DNA of 14,416 nt from Trichomonas tenax (Eukaryota; Parabasalia; Trichomonadida; Trichomonadidae). This document shows positions 1-8,339 of this stretch, one piece after another; the first letter of the stretch is position 1, and every line of letters starts with the position of its first letter. A program made the translations under genes and the position numbers. The stretch spans positions 1-14,416 of the forward strand of contig JALKBU010001217.1 of assembly GCA_023091735.1 (NCBI GenBank), given 5' to 3'. The notes under the pieces are model-generated. The model ran no database searches. It was not told where the DNA came from and saw only the letters and a list, made by a program, of their open reading frames with translations.

Positions 1-250
1 ACTATGAGGCCACAACTACTCATAATGAAGTCTTCTTTGGCTTCCAACATTGAGTTCAATCCATTTCAACCTATTGACACTTTTCCATTTTTTCCCGCAA
101 ACACGTCACTTTCCTTTATTTTGACATACTGACTTTACATGTCAAAAATAAGTTACATGTCAGAAAAGCACGTTGTTCTATTTTGTCACAGTCCCCTTTA
201 ATGTTTAATGGTACGATCATTGTTTTTGAATTAGAAAATTGCTATAAAAG
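1..250. other. Intergenic, no gene seen
   Basis: AT-rich flank to the left of tRNA-Arg. I find no convincing ORF. The only structure I see is a 10-bp direct repeat, TTACATGTCA, at 135-144 and 153-162 (18-bp period); each copy contains the palindrome ACATGT and is followed by an A-rich stretch. No function can be assigned. Confidence 0.5.
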
Positions 251-256
251 AAAAAA
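251..256 (-). terminator. Pol III terminator of tRNA-Arg
   Basis: Six A residues on the plus strand give TTTTTT directly after the 3' end of tRNA-Arg. This is the usual RNA polymerase III stop signal. A further four-T run follows at 247-250 after one intervening C or so. Confidence 0.75.
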
Positions 257-328
257 GGCCCAGGTGGGACTCGAACCCACAGTCTTATCCTTAGGAGGGA
301 CACGCGATATCCATTTCGCTACAGGGCC
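257..328 (-). tRNA. tRNA-Arg (anticodon CCT)
   Basis: The reverse complement folds as a 72-nt cloverleaf: acceptor arms GGCCCTG/CTGGGCC, D stem GCGA/TCGC, anticodon stem TGTCC/GGATA with loop CTCCTAA (anticodon CCT, plus-strand 293-295, reads AGG as Arg), 5-nt variable loop and T stem GTGGG/CCCAC with loop TTCGAGT. The B box GGTTCGAGTCC matches the pol III internal promoter consensus. There is no intron and no encoded CCA, as usual in eukaryotes. One oddity is a T-T mismatch at acceptor positions 6-67. The 5' end lies 29 bp from the ATG of the divergently transcribed membrane-protein locus, so the two share a very short upstream region. Confidence 0.95.
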
Positions 329-357
329 ATACACTTAAATTAGCAAAATAGGTCTTT

Positions 358-1151
358 ATGAAAACTAAATTCCAGTTTTATGCAAACTTATTTCCATTAT
401 TATTTTGTAAAATTGCTTGTGCTAAAGCTGTAGATGATATCGATAATGGACTATAAGATATCCACAACCATGTATGCCCAGCCTGTTTATAGGGATATCA
501 ACAAGTTAGAGATCATCGCTAACCCTGGTCTCCAAATTTACTTATCTTTTATTGAAATCAAAACATACGACTGCAATTCTGTCGACTTCTATATTGCTAA
601 TGGTGACTATAATGGAGTTGATCTGTACCCTGACAGTCCAGATTTCAAAGTTCAGAATGTGCCTTATCTTCCCAACAATTTCACCTTCAACGTTCACCGT
701 TAAGGTACCACTTCCGCAGTCAATCTACACATACTATTACAGCTCAAATACTGAAGAACAAAATAAAGTTCATCCTAGCCCATCAGTTGAAACTCAGAAC
801 TTGATCTACGTTGCATCCTCTTCTAAGCTCAACCGCTCATCTCACTTTGGATTTGATAATATTATGGTGAATTCTCCGATAAGCTATAACATAGGCTGGG
901 TTAGACATAAAGATGATGAGTACATGGACCTTAACTCAATTACATCTTCTAATGAAGATGCAGTAGAAGATAAGACTGATAAAACTGGTCTTCAATGGTG
1001 TGTTTGGTTGGCTCTTGTTGTCATTGGGATTACAATCCTGGCATGCTTTATTTGTGTCCCATGTTGCCGAAAAAGATACATGAGTTGTAATTGCAGATGC
1101 ATTAGATGCCATCGCTCCCATTTTAGCAGCCACACAACGTTTATTATCTAA
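358..1151 (+). pseudogene. Single-pass membrane protein gene in three frames
   Basis: I do not recognise the family. The coding signal runs through all three plus frames. From ATG 358, frame 1 gives a Lys-containing, Leu/Phe-rich start ending CAKAVDDIDNGL (a weak signal-peptide candidate), then TAA at 454-456. Frame 2 continues from about 434 with an aromatic/Asp-rich ectodomain-like sequence to TAA at 701-703. Frame 3 carries on from about 690 to the stop at 1149-1151. It includes one strong membrane segment at about 1002-1058 (WLALVVIGITILACFICV) and a short basic Cys-rich tail (CCRKRYMSCNCRCIRC). Both junctions need a +1 shift; with them the product would be about 263 residues, type I topology. 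ATG 434 is a poorer start because it would leave the protein without a leader. It is most likely a pseudogene or contains two assembly indels; recoding is a less likely alternative. Confidence 0.55.
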
Positions 1152-1225
1152 GCGGTCCGTATTTTTAAATCACTCTCTTGTTTTGTTTTTAGAAAAAAAT
1201 TCATATGAATAATGATAAAATTTTC

Positions 1226-1236
1226 AAAAAGAAAAA
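1226..1236 (-). terminator. Pol III terminator of tRNA-Gln
   Basis: Two A5 runs on the plus strand (1232-1236 and 1226-1230) give TTTTT-C-TTTTT starting three bases beyond the 3' end of tRNA-Gln. This is a typical RNA polymerase III stop with a back-up tract. Confidence 0.7.
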
Positions 1237-1239
1237 TTT

Positions 1240-1310
1240 GGTTCCACCAGGAATCGAACCTGGATTTAGGGATTCAGAGTCCCCAGTGATAGCCATTACA
1301 CTATGGAACC
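1240..1310 (-). tRNA. tRNA-Gln (anticodon CTG)
   Basis: The reverse complement gives a 71-nt cloverleaf: perfectly paired acceptor GGTTCCA/TGGAACC, D arm GTGT/TCAC (one T-T), anticodon stem GGGGA/TCCCT with loop CTCTGAA (anticodon CTG, reads CAG as Gln), 4-nt variable loop and T stem CCAGG/CCTGG with loop TTCGATT. The B box GGTTCGATTCC matches consensus. There is no intron and no encoded CCA. It lies 88 bp past the stop of the membrane-protein locus and is transcribed toward it. It fits ordinary decoding of CAG as glutamine. Confidence 0.95.
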
Positions 1311-1813
1311 TCCATATATATTTAATTTATTTTTAGTATTTAATGTTTAAATAATAAAATATAATTCATTTATCTGTTGCTATCATTAAAACAATAGTTC
1401 TAAATTTGTTATATTATTACCTAATAAAGCTTCTGGTGCATATATTCTTCATATATCAGCAAATGAAACATCATGATGTCATACAATTTGGATTCATTAC
1501 TCAAATATATGATTTTACATAGTGCTAATATGGTTTTACATTTAGACACAATTAAAATATACTCACAAGCATACATAGACCCAAATCAATCAATTCAAAA
1601 AGAGCATGGAACCTTTCATCATTATGAATACATTCCATCGCGCATTCACTAATCAATGCCTTCTTTACTCATCGTTGCCATCATCTTTTATACATAAATA
1701 AACTTCCCATGAATATTCATGAATCAAATAAGACGAAATTATGCAAATTTGGAAATAAATGTAATATTTTGTACAGACAAAAAGAGATAGTATTTAAATA
1801 ATATAAAAGGTAG
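1311..1813. other. Intergenic, no gene seen
   Basis: About 500 bp between the 5' end of tRNA-Gln and the 3' end of the Ap4A phosphorylase gene. It is AT-rich. A perfect 14-bp palindrome, CATGAATATTCATG, lies at 1708-1721. On the minus strand around 1570-1670 there is a short open stretch (reading ECIHNDERFHALFELIDLG) without a credible start or recognised family. This could be a remnant or chance. Confidence 0.4.
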
Positions 1814-2674
1814 TTAGTTCCTGCTAGGTGGATAACAGACTTCAGATATTATGCTCATTGGATATTGTAGAATTCTTTCATCGCTTGTTTCCCACAGGAA
1901 TAAGTGTCCAACAATACCTAAACTATTGATAATAATTTGGAAAGATGATCTTGCACGAGATCTTGGAACAAACAATGCCATTTTCTTATTCAAAACGAAG
2001 TTGTACGCCTTCATCTGCTTGCCATATCTTCCGTTTGTTGCCTCATCCAGCAATTCAGTATAAGCTTTTTTAATTGTGTCGAAATTGAACCAATCCATCT
2101 GCCTCGTGTATACCTGGAACGGAATCTTCCTTCCCTGAAGAATTGCATCGACAATTGGATGATCGTCGTACGGAATATATTGAAAATGTTTGTGTAACTG
2201 AGAACAACCGCTCTCTATGCCAGAATTGTAGTAAGCAATGCCGTGTTCATCAAATTCCGAGAAAATATCCGACAAACAGGCGAAATCTCGTTCATCGAGC
2301 GGTTCACCTTGCGCATCCTTTGGGTTGTCTGACGAAATGACGATGTGGCCGAACTTTACTAAGTCTTTGTTGGGGATTATGTAGTGAGCTGGGCCTCCTG
2401 TCATGTGAATGACATTCACGAGCTCGTTATATGGCGGCGAAAGTGGGTCATTGTCAGCTTTCATTGGCGGCGGTGGCGGACCGATGTACTTTTTCGGATT
2501 GTAGAAGTGCGATATAACGTTGATTTTCGACAAATCGAATAACTTTTGTTCTTTTTGTTCCTGAAACAGGAACTCAGATGTGCCAACGCGCAGCCCATTC
2601 TTGACATTTCTTATGATAGCATCGTGGAGCGATATCCCGCTCTTGGACATGCGGTCTTTGAAAATCTCGATCAT
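1814..2674 (-). CDS. ATP adenylyltransferase / Ap4A phosphorylase
   Basis: 286 residues, ATG start and TAA stop, intact. It belongs to the HIT-superfamily GalT branch that phosphorolyses diadenosine tetraphosphate (Ap4A + phosphate to ADP + ATP), controlling dinucleoside polyphosphates, probably in the cytosol. The key evidence is residues 150-165, NSGIESGCSQLHKHFQ. This matches the SGxSQxHKHxQ signature of yeast APA1/APA2-type enzymes; the second His (163) in H-x-H-x-Q would be the nucleotidylated residue. Upstream are the family-like FYNPKKYIGPPPPP stretch (residues 57-70) and a β-strand region (HYIIPN, GHIVISS). Residues about 220-282 resemble the C-terminal ATP-transferase region. Length is slightly below the roughly 320 residues of yeast enzymes. 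It starts 14 bp after the stop of the TTC13-like gene on the same strand, so its promoter must lie in or near that gene's end. APA1 versus APA2 type cannot be decided. Confidence 0.85.
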   Translation of the reverse strand: MIEIFKDRMSKSGISLHDAIIRNVKNGLRVGTSEFLFQEQKEQKLFDLSKINVISHFYNPKKYIGPPPPPMKADNDPLSPPYNELVNVIHMTGGPAHYIIPNKDLVKFGHIVISSDNPKDAQGEPLDERDFACLSDIFSEFDEHGIAYYNSGIESGCSQLHKHFQYIPYDDHPIVDAILQGRKIPFQVYTRQMDWFNFDTIKKAYTELLDEATNGRYGKQMKAYNFVLNKKMALFVPRSRARSSFQIIINSLGIVGHLFLWETSDERILQYPMSIISEVCYPPSRN

Positions 2675-2688
2675 TATTTAAATTTTTT

Positions 2689-4569
2689 TCACGCTTGGAA
2701 AAGTCGATCGCTTGGAATTTTTGCAGCACTTTTAACAGCTCTCAATCTCGAGAGGAATGACGGGAGTATTTCCGCAATCATTGGTATCTCGTCTGCGATC
2801 GATCCCGTCTTTAGGTTAGTTTTGAAGTGGCGCGCAACGAGCTCAAAATACTCTTTGAACGTTCCGGTTAAAAGAGCCTCGATCTGCAGCATTATCGGGG
2901 ATGGAAGGGACTCGGTGAGCTTAGCATTCGACGCCGCATTAAACAGAGAATAAAACAGAATTGCGCCAACTGTGTGGCTTTCTGATGTCAAAGGCCAAGC
3001 ACGCATCCATTCGTACATGAACTTGAAGGCGTGCTTGATGGCATCCATTTTGCGGGCTTTGCGTCCCAAACTGAGGCAAGCTGACGTCCACGCGAGATGA
3101 ACTTTGGTCATTGAATTTTCCCAATGTTCTGGCGTATTGGGGACCACGAAACCGAATTCCATGACACCTTTATTCGTCCTGCGAAGGAATATTTCGGCGT
3201 CAGAGTTTTTGCATTTCATGCAAATATCAGATTTAAGAATTTTCCAAATTTCTTCTGCACTTTCTGCCGCATTGAAGCGCTCTTCTTTAATACCTAAACA
3301 GTTCTTTAATTCTTGAAGAACTCTCATGTAAATCATCACCATTTCTGTATGGAAGCCGTTTCTTTGCAAAAACGCAGGTTGAAGAGCATTAGGAACGAGG
3401 CTACGCCAAAACAACGGTGTCAAAGGATCGTATAAACGAATTGCATTGCAAATACACGAAACTACTAATGAAAGTGAGAAATGTGTTCCTTCTGTTATCG
3501 TCCTCTGCAACATCTGACGAACTTCAACGCATGCTAAACCCAGCGCTGAGGCTTGTCGATCACTTGGAGTATGAGCCAAAATAATTTTGCCAATTGGAAT
3601 GCAAAGACGAGCAACAACGAACACCTTTGGATTATTTTTATGTGTTCCAATGTAATTTTGTGATGTATCTGGTGACGAAGATAAAATTGTCAAACCAACA
3701 TTGTTAGATGAAGGATTTGGAGAGCACCAGAGGCTTTGTATTGTTGATGGAATAGATAAAGATAATGGAGCCGTTGTGATCGAAGAATCATATTTAACTA
3801 AAGCGCGAATTAATTCTGATAAACAAAAACATTCACGCGTTATCTGCTGCTGAATGACTGGAAACGCAAATTCGGAGTTCAGTAAATTGCATGTATCGAT
3901 GTAATACTGCGGAGCTCCACATTCAACGAAGTCGTTATAAGCTGCATCGACTCTTCCACAAGCGAAGTTGATTTTTCCACGTATCAGGAGACTTCCTTCT
4001 TCGTTGTTGACGACTGCTGCGTCGAGAAGACGAATTGCTTCTTCGTATCTGTGAGCACTCCACATAAGTTGAGCTTGAGGTGAAAAACAACAAACGCCTC
4101 CGGATACTGCAATGCGCGCTGCAGCCATTGACGATTCTAATTCGTTGCATTTTAATGCAGCTATTGATAAATTTTTCATATATTCAAGTCTCGTTGTATT
4201 TTGTCTTTGTGCTCGTTGGTAATCATTTGCTGCATTTCTGTGTAATTCAATTTGTTCGAAAATTGTACCACGCGCCGCAAAATTTTCGGCACTATTTGGA
4301 TTTTCTTCAATTGCTTCTGTGGCAATGCACAAACTTTTAAGAGAACTATTGACTTTACGCGATTCTTTTGCTTGAAATTGGAATTTTCTCTTTTTCTTTG
4401 CTAATTCTGATAATTTTTGCATCGAATATTTTGTATTTTCGACGACAACATTCGTTTGTGGGTGACCTGGGTTTTGTAAAAGGAAAATTTCGTACAATGA
4501 AACTGCTTTTGCATATTGTTTCTCGTAAACAGCTTCATTTCCTTTAATTATAAGATCAACATCCCCCAT
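2689..4569 (-). CDS. TTC13/SRFR1-like TPR protein
   Basis: 626 residues from the ATG at 4569 to TGA. An upstream in-frame GTG at 4578 is not a likely eukaryotic start. The N-terminal third is helical-repeat sequence with TPR spacing: about 8-37 (NEAVYEKQYAKAVSLYEIFL), about 80-125 (AIEENPNSAENFAARGTIFE, then AANDYQRA) and about 167-215. The C-terminal half resembles the conserved region of animal TTC13 and plant SRFR1: a C-N-A-I-R-x-x-DP-x-x-P-x-FW block at about 374-388 and a FMYEWMRAWPLTSESHTVGA segment at 517-536, followed by a PxxxLQIEALL stretch near 558-567. Plant SRFR1 is an adaptor repressing immune transcription and human TTC13 is poorly characterised, so the role here is only 'TPR scaffold'. 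There is no signal peptide or membrane segment. It is divergent from the Myb gene and followed after 14 bp by the Ap4A phosphorylase. Confidence 0.72.
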   Translation of the reverse strand: MGDVDLIIKGNEAVYEKQYAKAVSLYEIFLLQNPGHPQTNVVVENTKYSMQKLSELAKKKRKFQFQAKESRKVNSSLKSLCIATEAIEENPNSAENFAARGTIFEQIELHRNAANDYQRAQRQNTTRLEYMKNLSIAALKCNELESSMAAARIAVSGGVCCFSPQAQLMWSAHRYEEAIRLLDAAVVNNEEGSLLIRGKINFACGRVDAAYNDFVECGAPQYYIDTCNLLNSEFAFPVIQQQITRECFCLSELIRALVKYDSSITTAPLSLSIPSTIQSLWCSPNPSSNNVGLTILSSSPDTSQNYIGTHKNNPKVFVVARLCIPIGKIILAHTPSDRQASALGLACVEVRQMLQRTITEGTHFSLSLVVSCICNAIRLYDPLTPLFWRSLVPNALQPAFLQRNGFHTEMVMIYMRVLQELKNCLGIKEERFNAAESAEEIWKILKSDICMKCKNSDAEIFLRRTNKGVMEFGFVVPNTPEHWENSMTKVHLAWTSACLSLGRKARKMDAIKHAFKFMYEWMRAWPLTSESHTVGAILFYSLFNAASNAKLTESLPSPIMLQIEALLTGTFKEYFELVARHFKTNLKTGSIADEIPMIAEILPSFLSRLRAVKSAAKIPSDRLFQA

Positions 4570-5492
4570 CGATGTCACTTTTTGGGGTTGGCACTTTTAA
4601 AAAATACCCTTTTCATGAATTCCGGCTTTGGAACAATTTCATGGCACTGATTTCTTTGAATTCTTTTTCTACTAGTCTTAGTACAGCTATATCCATAATA
4701 TTACACTGTTATTAAAAAGTTGACTTATAAACATTCTTTATTTGTCAAATATTTTTATCTTGTTGATATCTCAAGGAATCGAACATTAACAAACATTTGT
4801 GGATCATAGATTATATGCCTTTTTGGATAAGAAAGTTAAATATATTGGAAGAATTGATTAACAGAGGAGATATTTTGATTTTGTAAAAAATACTGAATAG
4901 ATATTGCGGAACTCTGACATTCTTATTAATTATTCTTGTTTTGTTTACAGGTGAAGCTCCACGGCTCTACGGTTAGAAAATAATTTCGAAAAGATTAAAA
5001 ACTAGGAATCACGGAACAAGATCAAAACTATAGAATATCCATTAATTGTGCAATACATATTTCAGTCTTTTTCGCGACTTACAATTTCACAGTACTGAGA
5101 ATAGGGTCTAAAAAACTATAAGAGGGATGTGGATATCGACAGAAAATGACATAGGGAATTCTAACACAGCTGAATATTTTAGATCGATTTATTTTATTTT
5201 GATTGAAGACTTTTATCGTACATTTAAAATTTTGTGAAGATTTTATAAAATAATGTTATCATATATTTGTTAAATGTTAAAATTATGCGTGAAATAAATT
5301 TTGTTCACAAATTCATTTTTGGTCCATGCAGATATGCTGACAAAAGGAAATATTTGGAAAGAAACCATGCTCGTTACATGTTTTCAAATATCATTTTACA
5401 TTTATTCAATTTTCAACTTAATTTGAGATAGATTTAGCAAACACAATGGAGAAATATTTACAAAAAGAAAAAAATTGACAAAATATTTATAA
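4570..5492. other. Divergent intergenic region, no gene seen
   Basis: About 920 bp between the TTC13-like gene (minus) and the Myb gene (plus). It must hold both promoters. It is AT-rich with many stops in all frames. I find no clear initiator, TATA box, tRNA or small nuclear RNA signature. A less AT-rich patch near 4950-4975 (GAAGCTCCACGGCTCTACGG) stands out but matches nothing I know. Confidence 0.45.
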
Positions 5493-6020
5493 ATGTCTAC
5501 AGAGTCCGATTCTTCAGACTTTGTCGAGGAACAAGTCCACAGGAAGTACACTTTATGCGTCTTCACTCCTGAGGAGGACCGTGTCATCATGGAGATGCGT
5601 GAGAAGCGTCCAGAGACAAATTGGGCTGAAATTGCTAAAATGATCGGAAAGAAACCAACACAATGTATGAATCACTACAGGCAGTTGATAAGGCATAAAA
5701 TGAACCAATGGACACCTGATGAAATCGAAAAGTTGAAGAGAATTGGTGACGAAATCGGTCCTCATTGGAAACATATCTCCAAATTGATGTCGAACAGAAC
5801 TGCCCTCGAATGCAAACAGATGTACAAGTCATTACAGAAATCAAAGAAGATTGTGGAGAAAAATATTCCATTAAAGCAAGAAGACGAAGATGAAAGCTCG
5901 CCATCAAGCGACAATCTGCTGATCGACAGTGATGTCCTACAACTCAAAATACCACGAACACCAAATTTGTTCCTCAATGAAAATGATTTTAACTACTCAT
6001 TCACCTTCATGCTTTGTTAA
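5493..6020 (+). CDS. Two-repeat Myb-like DNA-binding protein
   Basis: 175 residues, ATG to TAA, intact. Two tandem SANT/Myb repeats fill the middle. Repeat 1 is at about 21-67 with FTPEED, the core Trp at 44 (NWAEIAKMIG) and a Tyr at 62 in the recognition helix. Repeat 2 is at about 70-115 with W73 (QWTPDE), W92 (HWKHISKLM) and Y111. The first Trp of repeat 1 is replaced by Phe 24, a common substitution. Each repeat has the NRT/KPTQC turn before helix 3 (KKPTQCMNHY, NRTALECKQMY). An acidic-Ser region (about 129-140) and a short hydrophobic C-terminus follow. Small R2R3-type Myb proteins are a greatly expanded family in trichomonads and include core-promoter and iron-responsive regulators; the target here is unknown. 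It would act in the nucleus. Confidence 0.9.
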   Translation: MSTESDSSDFVEEQVHRKYTLCVFTPEEDRVIMEMREKRPETNWAEIAKMIGKKPTQCMNHYRQLIRHKMNQWTPDEIEKLKRIGDEIGPHWKHISKLMSNRTALECKQMYKSLQKSKKIVEKNIPLKQEDEDESSPSSDNLLIDSDVLQLKIPRTPNLFLNENDFNYSFTFMLC

Positions 6021-7172
6021 GTATTTATTAAATCCTTTGTTTATTACGTTCCATTAGCCGGCTTTTCAATGTTTCTTTACGATTCACAAACAGATTGTTT
6101 CTCGCTTTGTAAGAATATACAGCTGATTAACATTTGTCCACCTGACCTCATTTCCATGTGCATGGTCATTGGTTTCTGTATTTCCTAATTTAGATATCTC
6201 GAATTGGACGTTCATTGTGTCATAGCTAATCATTTCGATCATATGTGTATATGAAATAATGGTTAAAACATGTTTATTTTGAGATTTGAAATTTTATATA
6301 TTGTATATTAAAGTTGTCGATGATAGTAGTAAAATGCTTGCCATGTGCTCAATTGATCCTGACAAGCTTTTGTGTTTATTTGAGATATATTGTCAAATTT
6401 GTTAAAACAATGATATCATCCATATATGTACTATAGATAATATAAATTTTGGGTTGAATAAAGGGAAAAAGCATGATTTAATGATAATTTTAAATTTTGG
6501 TTTTCAATTGATGTATCATCAAAGCATGAAAATTTATGATATCTGGATGAGAAAAATCGAAGAAATACAATTAAAATTATGGAAAATTATCAATTGTGAA
6601 TTATAAGGTTCCATTACTATGCATCATAATAGGGTTACACCTATATATCCATAACTTACAATTAATTTTCCTTCTCCTTATAATGGAGAAAATATTTCCA
6701 AATTCTGTCATTATTCAGGATTACATCATAATATTTATCATTCACTGATGATCTGTATAATAAATATCTCGATATTATTGCCATATCTTGAAAGAGTAAT
6801 GAGTTCTGCCAAATCATCGAAATTAATCATAATTTCAGATGCTCATCGTTCGGTTAATAAACTGATAAAAGAATTTTAAAAAAAAAGCGAAATATTACTG
6901 TAGAGCATATCATTCAATAATTTTAAATTATCTTATACAAAAATTTCAATAGCAAACAATAATATGATTATTATCCTATGCTGAATAATATTTAATAAAA
7001 ATTTCGAGGGAAAATTTTCTCTTCACTGAAGTTTTGAAAGATCATTCAAAAAAATTGAAAACATTATTTTGTATCTACAAAAAAATGGAAAATTATTCAC
7101 CTCATTATTATGCGAATTCTAATTTTAATAAAACTTTTTCTCAAAATAAATGCATTATTTAAATAATCAAAA
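6021..7172. other. Long intergenic region, no supported gene
   Basis: About 1.15 kb of very AT-rich sequence rich in stops. The longest notable open stretch on the plus strand ends at TAA 6877-6879. From its internal ATG at 6748 it would encode 43 residues (ending SSKLIIISDAHRSVNKLIKEF, no family recognised), followed by an A-run. I regard it as chance or a remnant. No RNA gene, repeat array or terminator was recognised. Confidence 0.4.
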
Positions 7173-7743
7173 ATGAGTGCTCATGATTCTCCTTTGTTGC
7201 CAAAGACTAAAACGATATTCATAGACTTCGAGGATCCCTTCGATCTGCTGTTCTTTAATTCCTCCAAGACTGAAATTCAGCCAAAAGAGATTGTTCGAAA
7301 ACTATCTGGAAAGATATTCATTCATTTCTGCGGAAATCCTGTATTTGAGATCGATTATTACGTAATAATGAGACCGTTAAAGAGCTCAGGAAGCGTATTC
7401 GAGAATATACCGAAGTTAATATGTCTAATTTCAACATTGCATCGAAAAATAGAACGATGTATGACTCAAAGAACATTAAAGAATACGATATACAGCCTCA
7501 GTCACATATCATAGTGTTGGAAAAACAAGCTGATAAAGTTAAGAAGCTCGAAACAAGGCATAACTGGCTCGAATGTCGCAAGAGAAGGAGCTTTGGAGTA
7601 CTGAACATAAATACTGATTTCTTACAAGATCTTCAACCGAAGCATAACATAAGATTGCATCGAAGAAGCAGCCTAAGGATGTACACTTGTACAGGTTTGT
7701 CGAAACGTTCTTTGACAACATTTCCAGTGAAGTGTTTGCATAA
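7173..7743 (+). pseudogene. Ubiquitin-like-domain protein, copy 1 (frameshifted)
   Basis: Paralogue of the locus at 9151-9683. From ATG 7173 one frame gives the N-terminal motif LPKTKTIFIDFEDPFDL and the first strand of a β-grasp domain (KIFIHFCGNPVFEIDYY). At about 7363 two extra bases (TA) throw it out of frame; read without them it continues D-N-E-T-V-K-E-L, aligned with copy 2. The shifted frame carries the rest of the ubiquitin-like fold (NFNIASKNRTMYDSKNIKEY, then the last strand HIIVLEK) and the shared extension LETRHNWLE. A second slip of one missing base near 7652 leads to a frame ending at TAA 7741-7743 that again matches copy 2 (HLYRFVETF against TLYKSTETF). The intended product would be about 190 residues. 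There is no C-terminal Gly-Gly, so it would be a built-in Ubl, not a conjugating modifier. Conservation on both sides of each break argues for recent damage or assembly indels. Confidence 0.7.
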
Positions 7744-8339
7744 CGTTTCTTTATTATATTTTCTTCTATATTGATTATTTTTTGTTTGTAATGAATTAAA
7801 CATTGTGTTTGATTCCTTTTGTATACGCAGTTCTGTTTATATTCACTCAACATAGGATTTGAAAAATATGCAAGAAGCGCCGATAAAAGATTGAATACCT
7901 TTCATTTGGAGATGTTGTAGGACTAGACAAGTCTTTATGCAATCTAACTTTCTTCGTGAAATACCTTTTTGACACTTAGGCATTATTGGTTATGTAAATT
8001 TGTTTTTGTCGTGTAAATTTTTGGGCATGGAAATAATTCGATTTTCAATGAAATGCTTTGATAGTTGGGGAGTTAAAATTCCTGATCTATATGTCAATGC
8101 AGCAATACAATGGTTAATAGGAAAGCGACTCGAAAACGAGAAGAGCCAGAATCGAGAAGTTCTTCATTTTTATACTGTATCAACCAATGTGATTTGCTCT
8201 ATATTAAAAATACATTGGCTAATGTTTACTTATCGATTTTAATTGTTTTCACTATGTATTTCATTATGGAATTTTTGTTATTATGAGAAAATGGAATATC
8301 CGATTTTACCTCAGTTTACTGATAATTTAAATTATTATA
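7744..8339. other. Intergenic, possible short ORF only
   Basis: An AT-rich stretch after Ubl copy 1. An open frame ends at 8242; from its first ATG at 8027 it would give 71 residues (…IPDLYVNAAIQWLIGKRLEN…), with no family recognised. It may be a gene fragment or chance. There is no RNA gene or repeat signature. Confidence 0.35.

Noticed and set aside
434..703. Separate short gene starting at ATG 434
   Set aside because: It would lack a leader and end in the middle of what reads as one ectodomain continuing in the next frame; better explained as part of the disrupted 358-1151 locus.
1708..1721. 14-bp palindrome CATGAATATTCATG as an operator
   Set aside because: Single occurrence in AT-rich intergenic DNA downstream of a gene; nothing supports a regulatory role.
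4570..4578. Upstream in-frame GTG start for the TTC13-like gene
   Set aside because: Eukaryotic nuclear gene; the ATG at 4569 is three codons inside and suffices.
6748..6879. 43-codon ORF in the long intergenic region
   Set aside because: Too short, no family resemblance, in AT-rich sequence where such ORFs arise by chance.
8027..8242. 71-codon ORF after Ubl copy 1
   Set aside because: No recognised domain or leader signal; not enough to call a gene.
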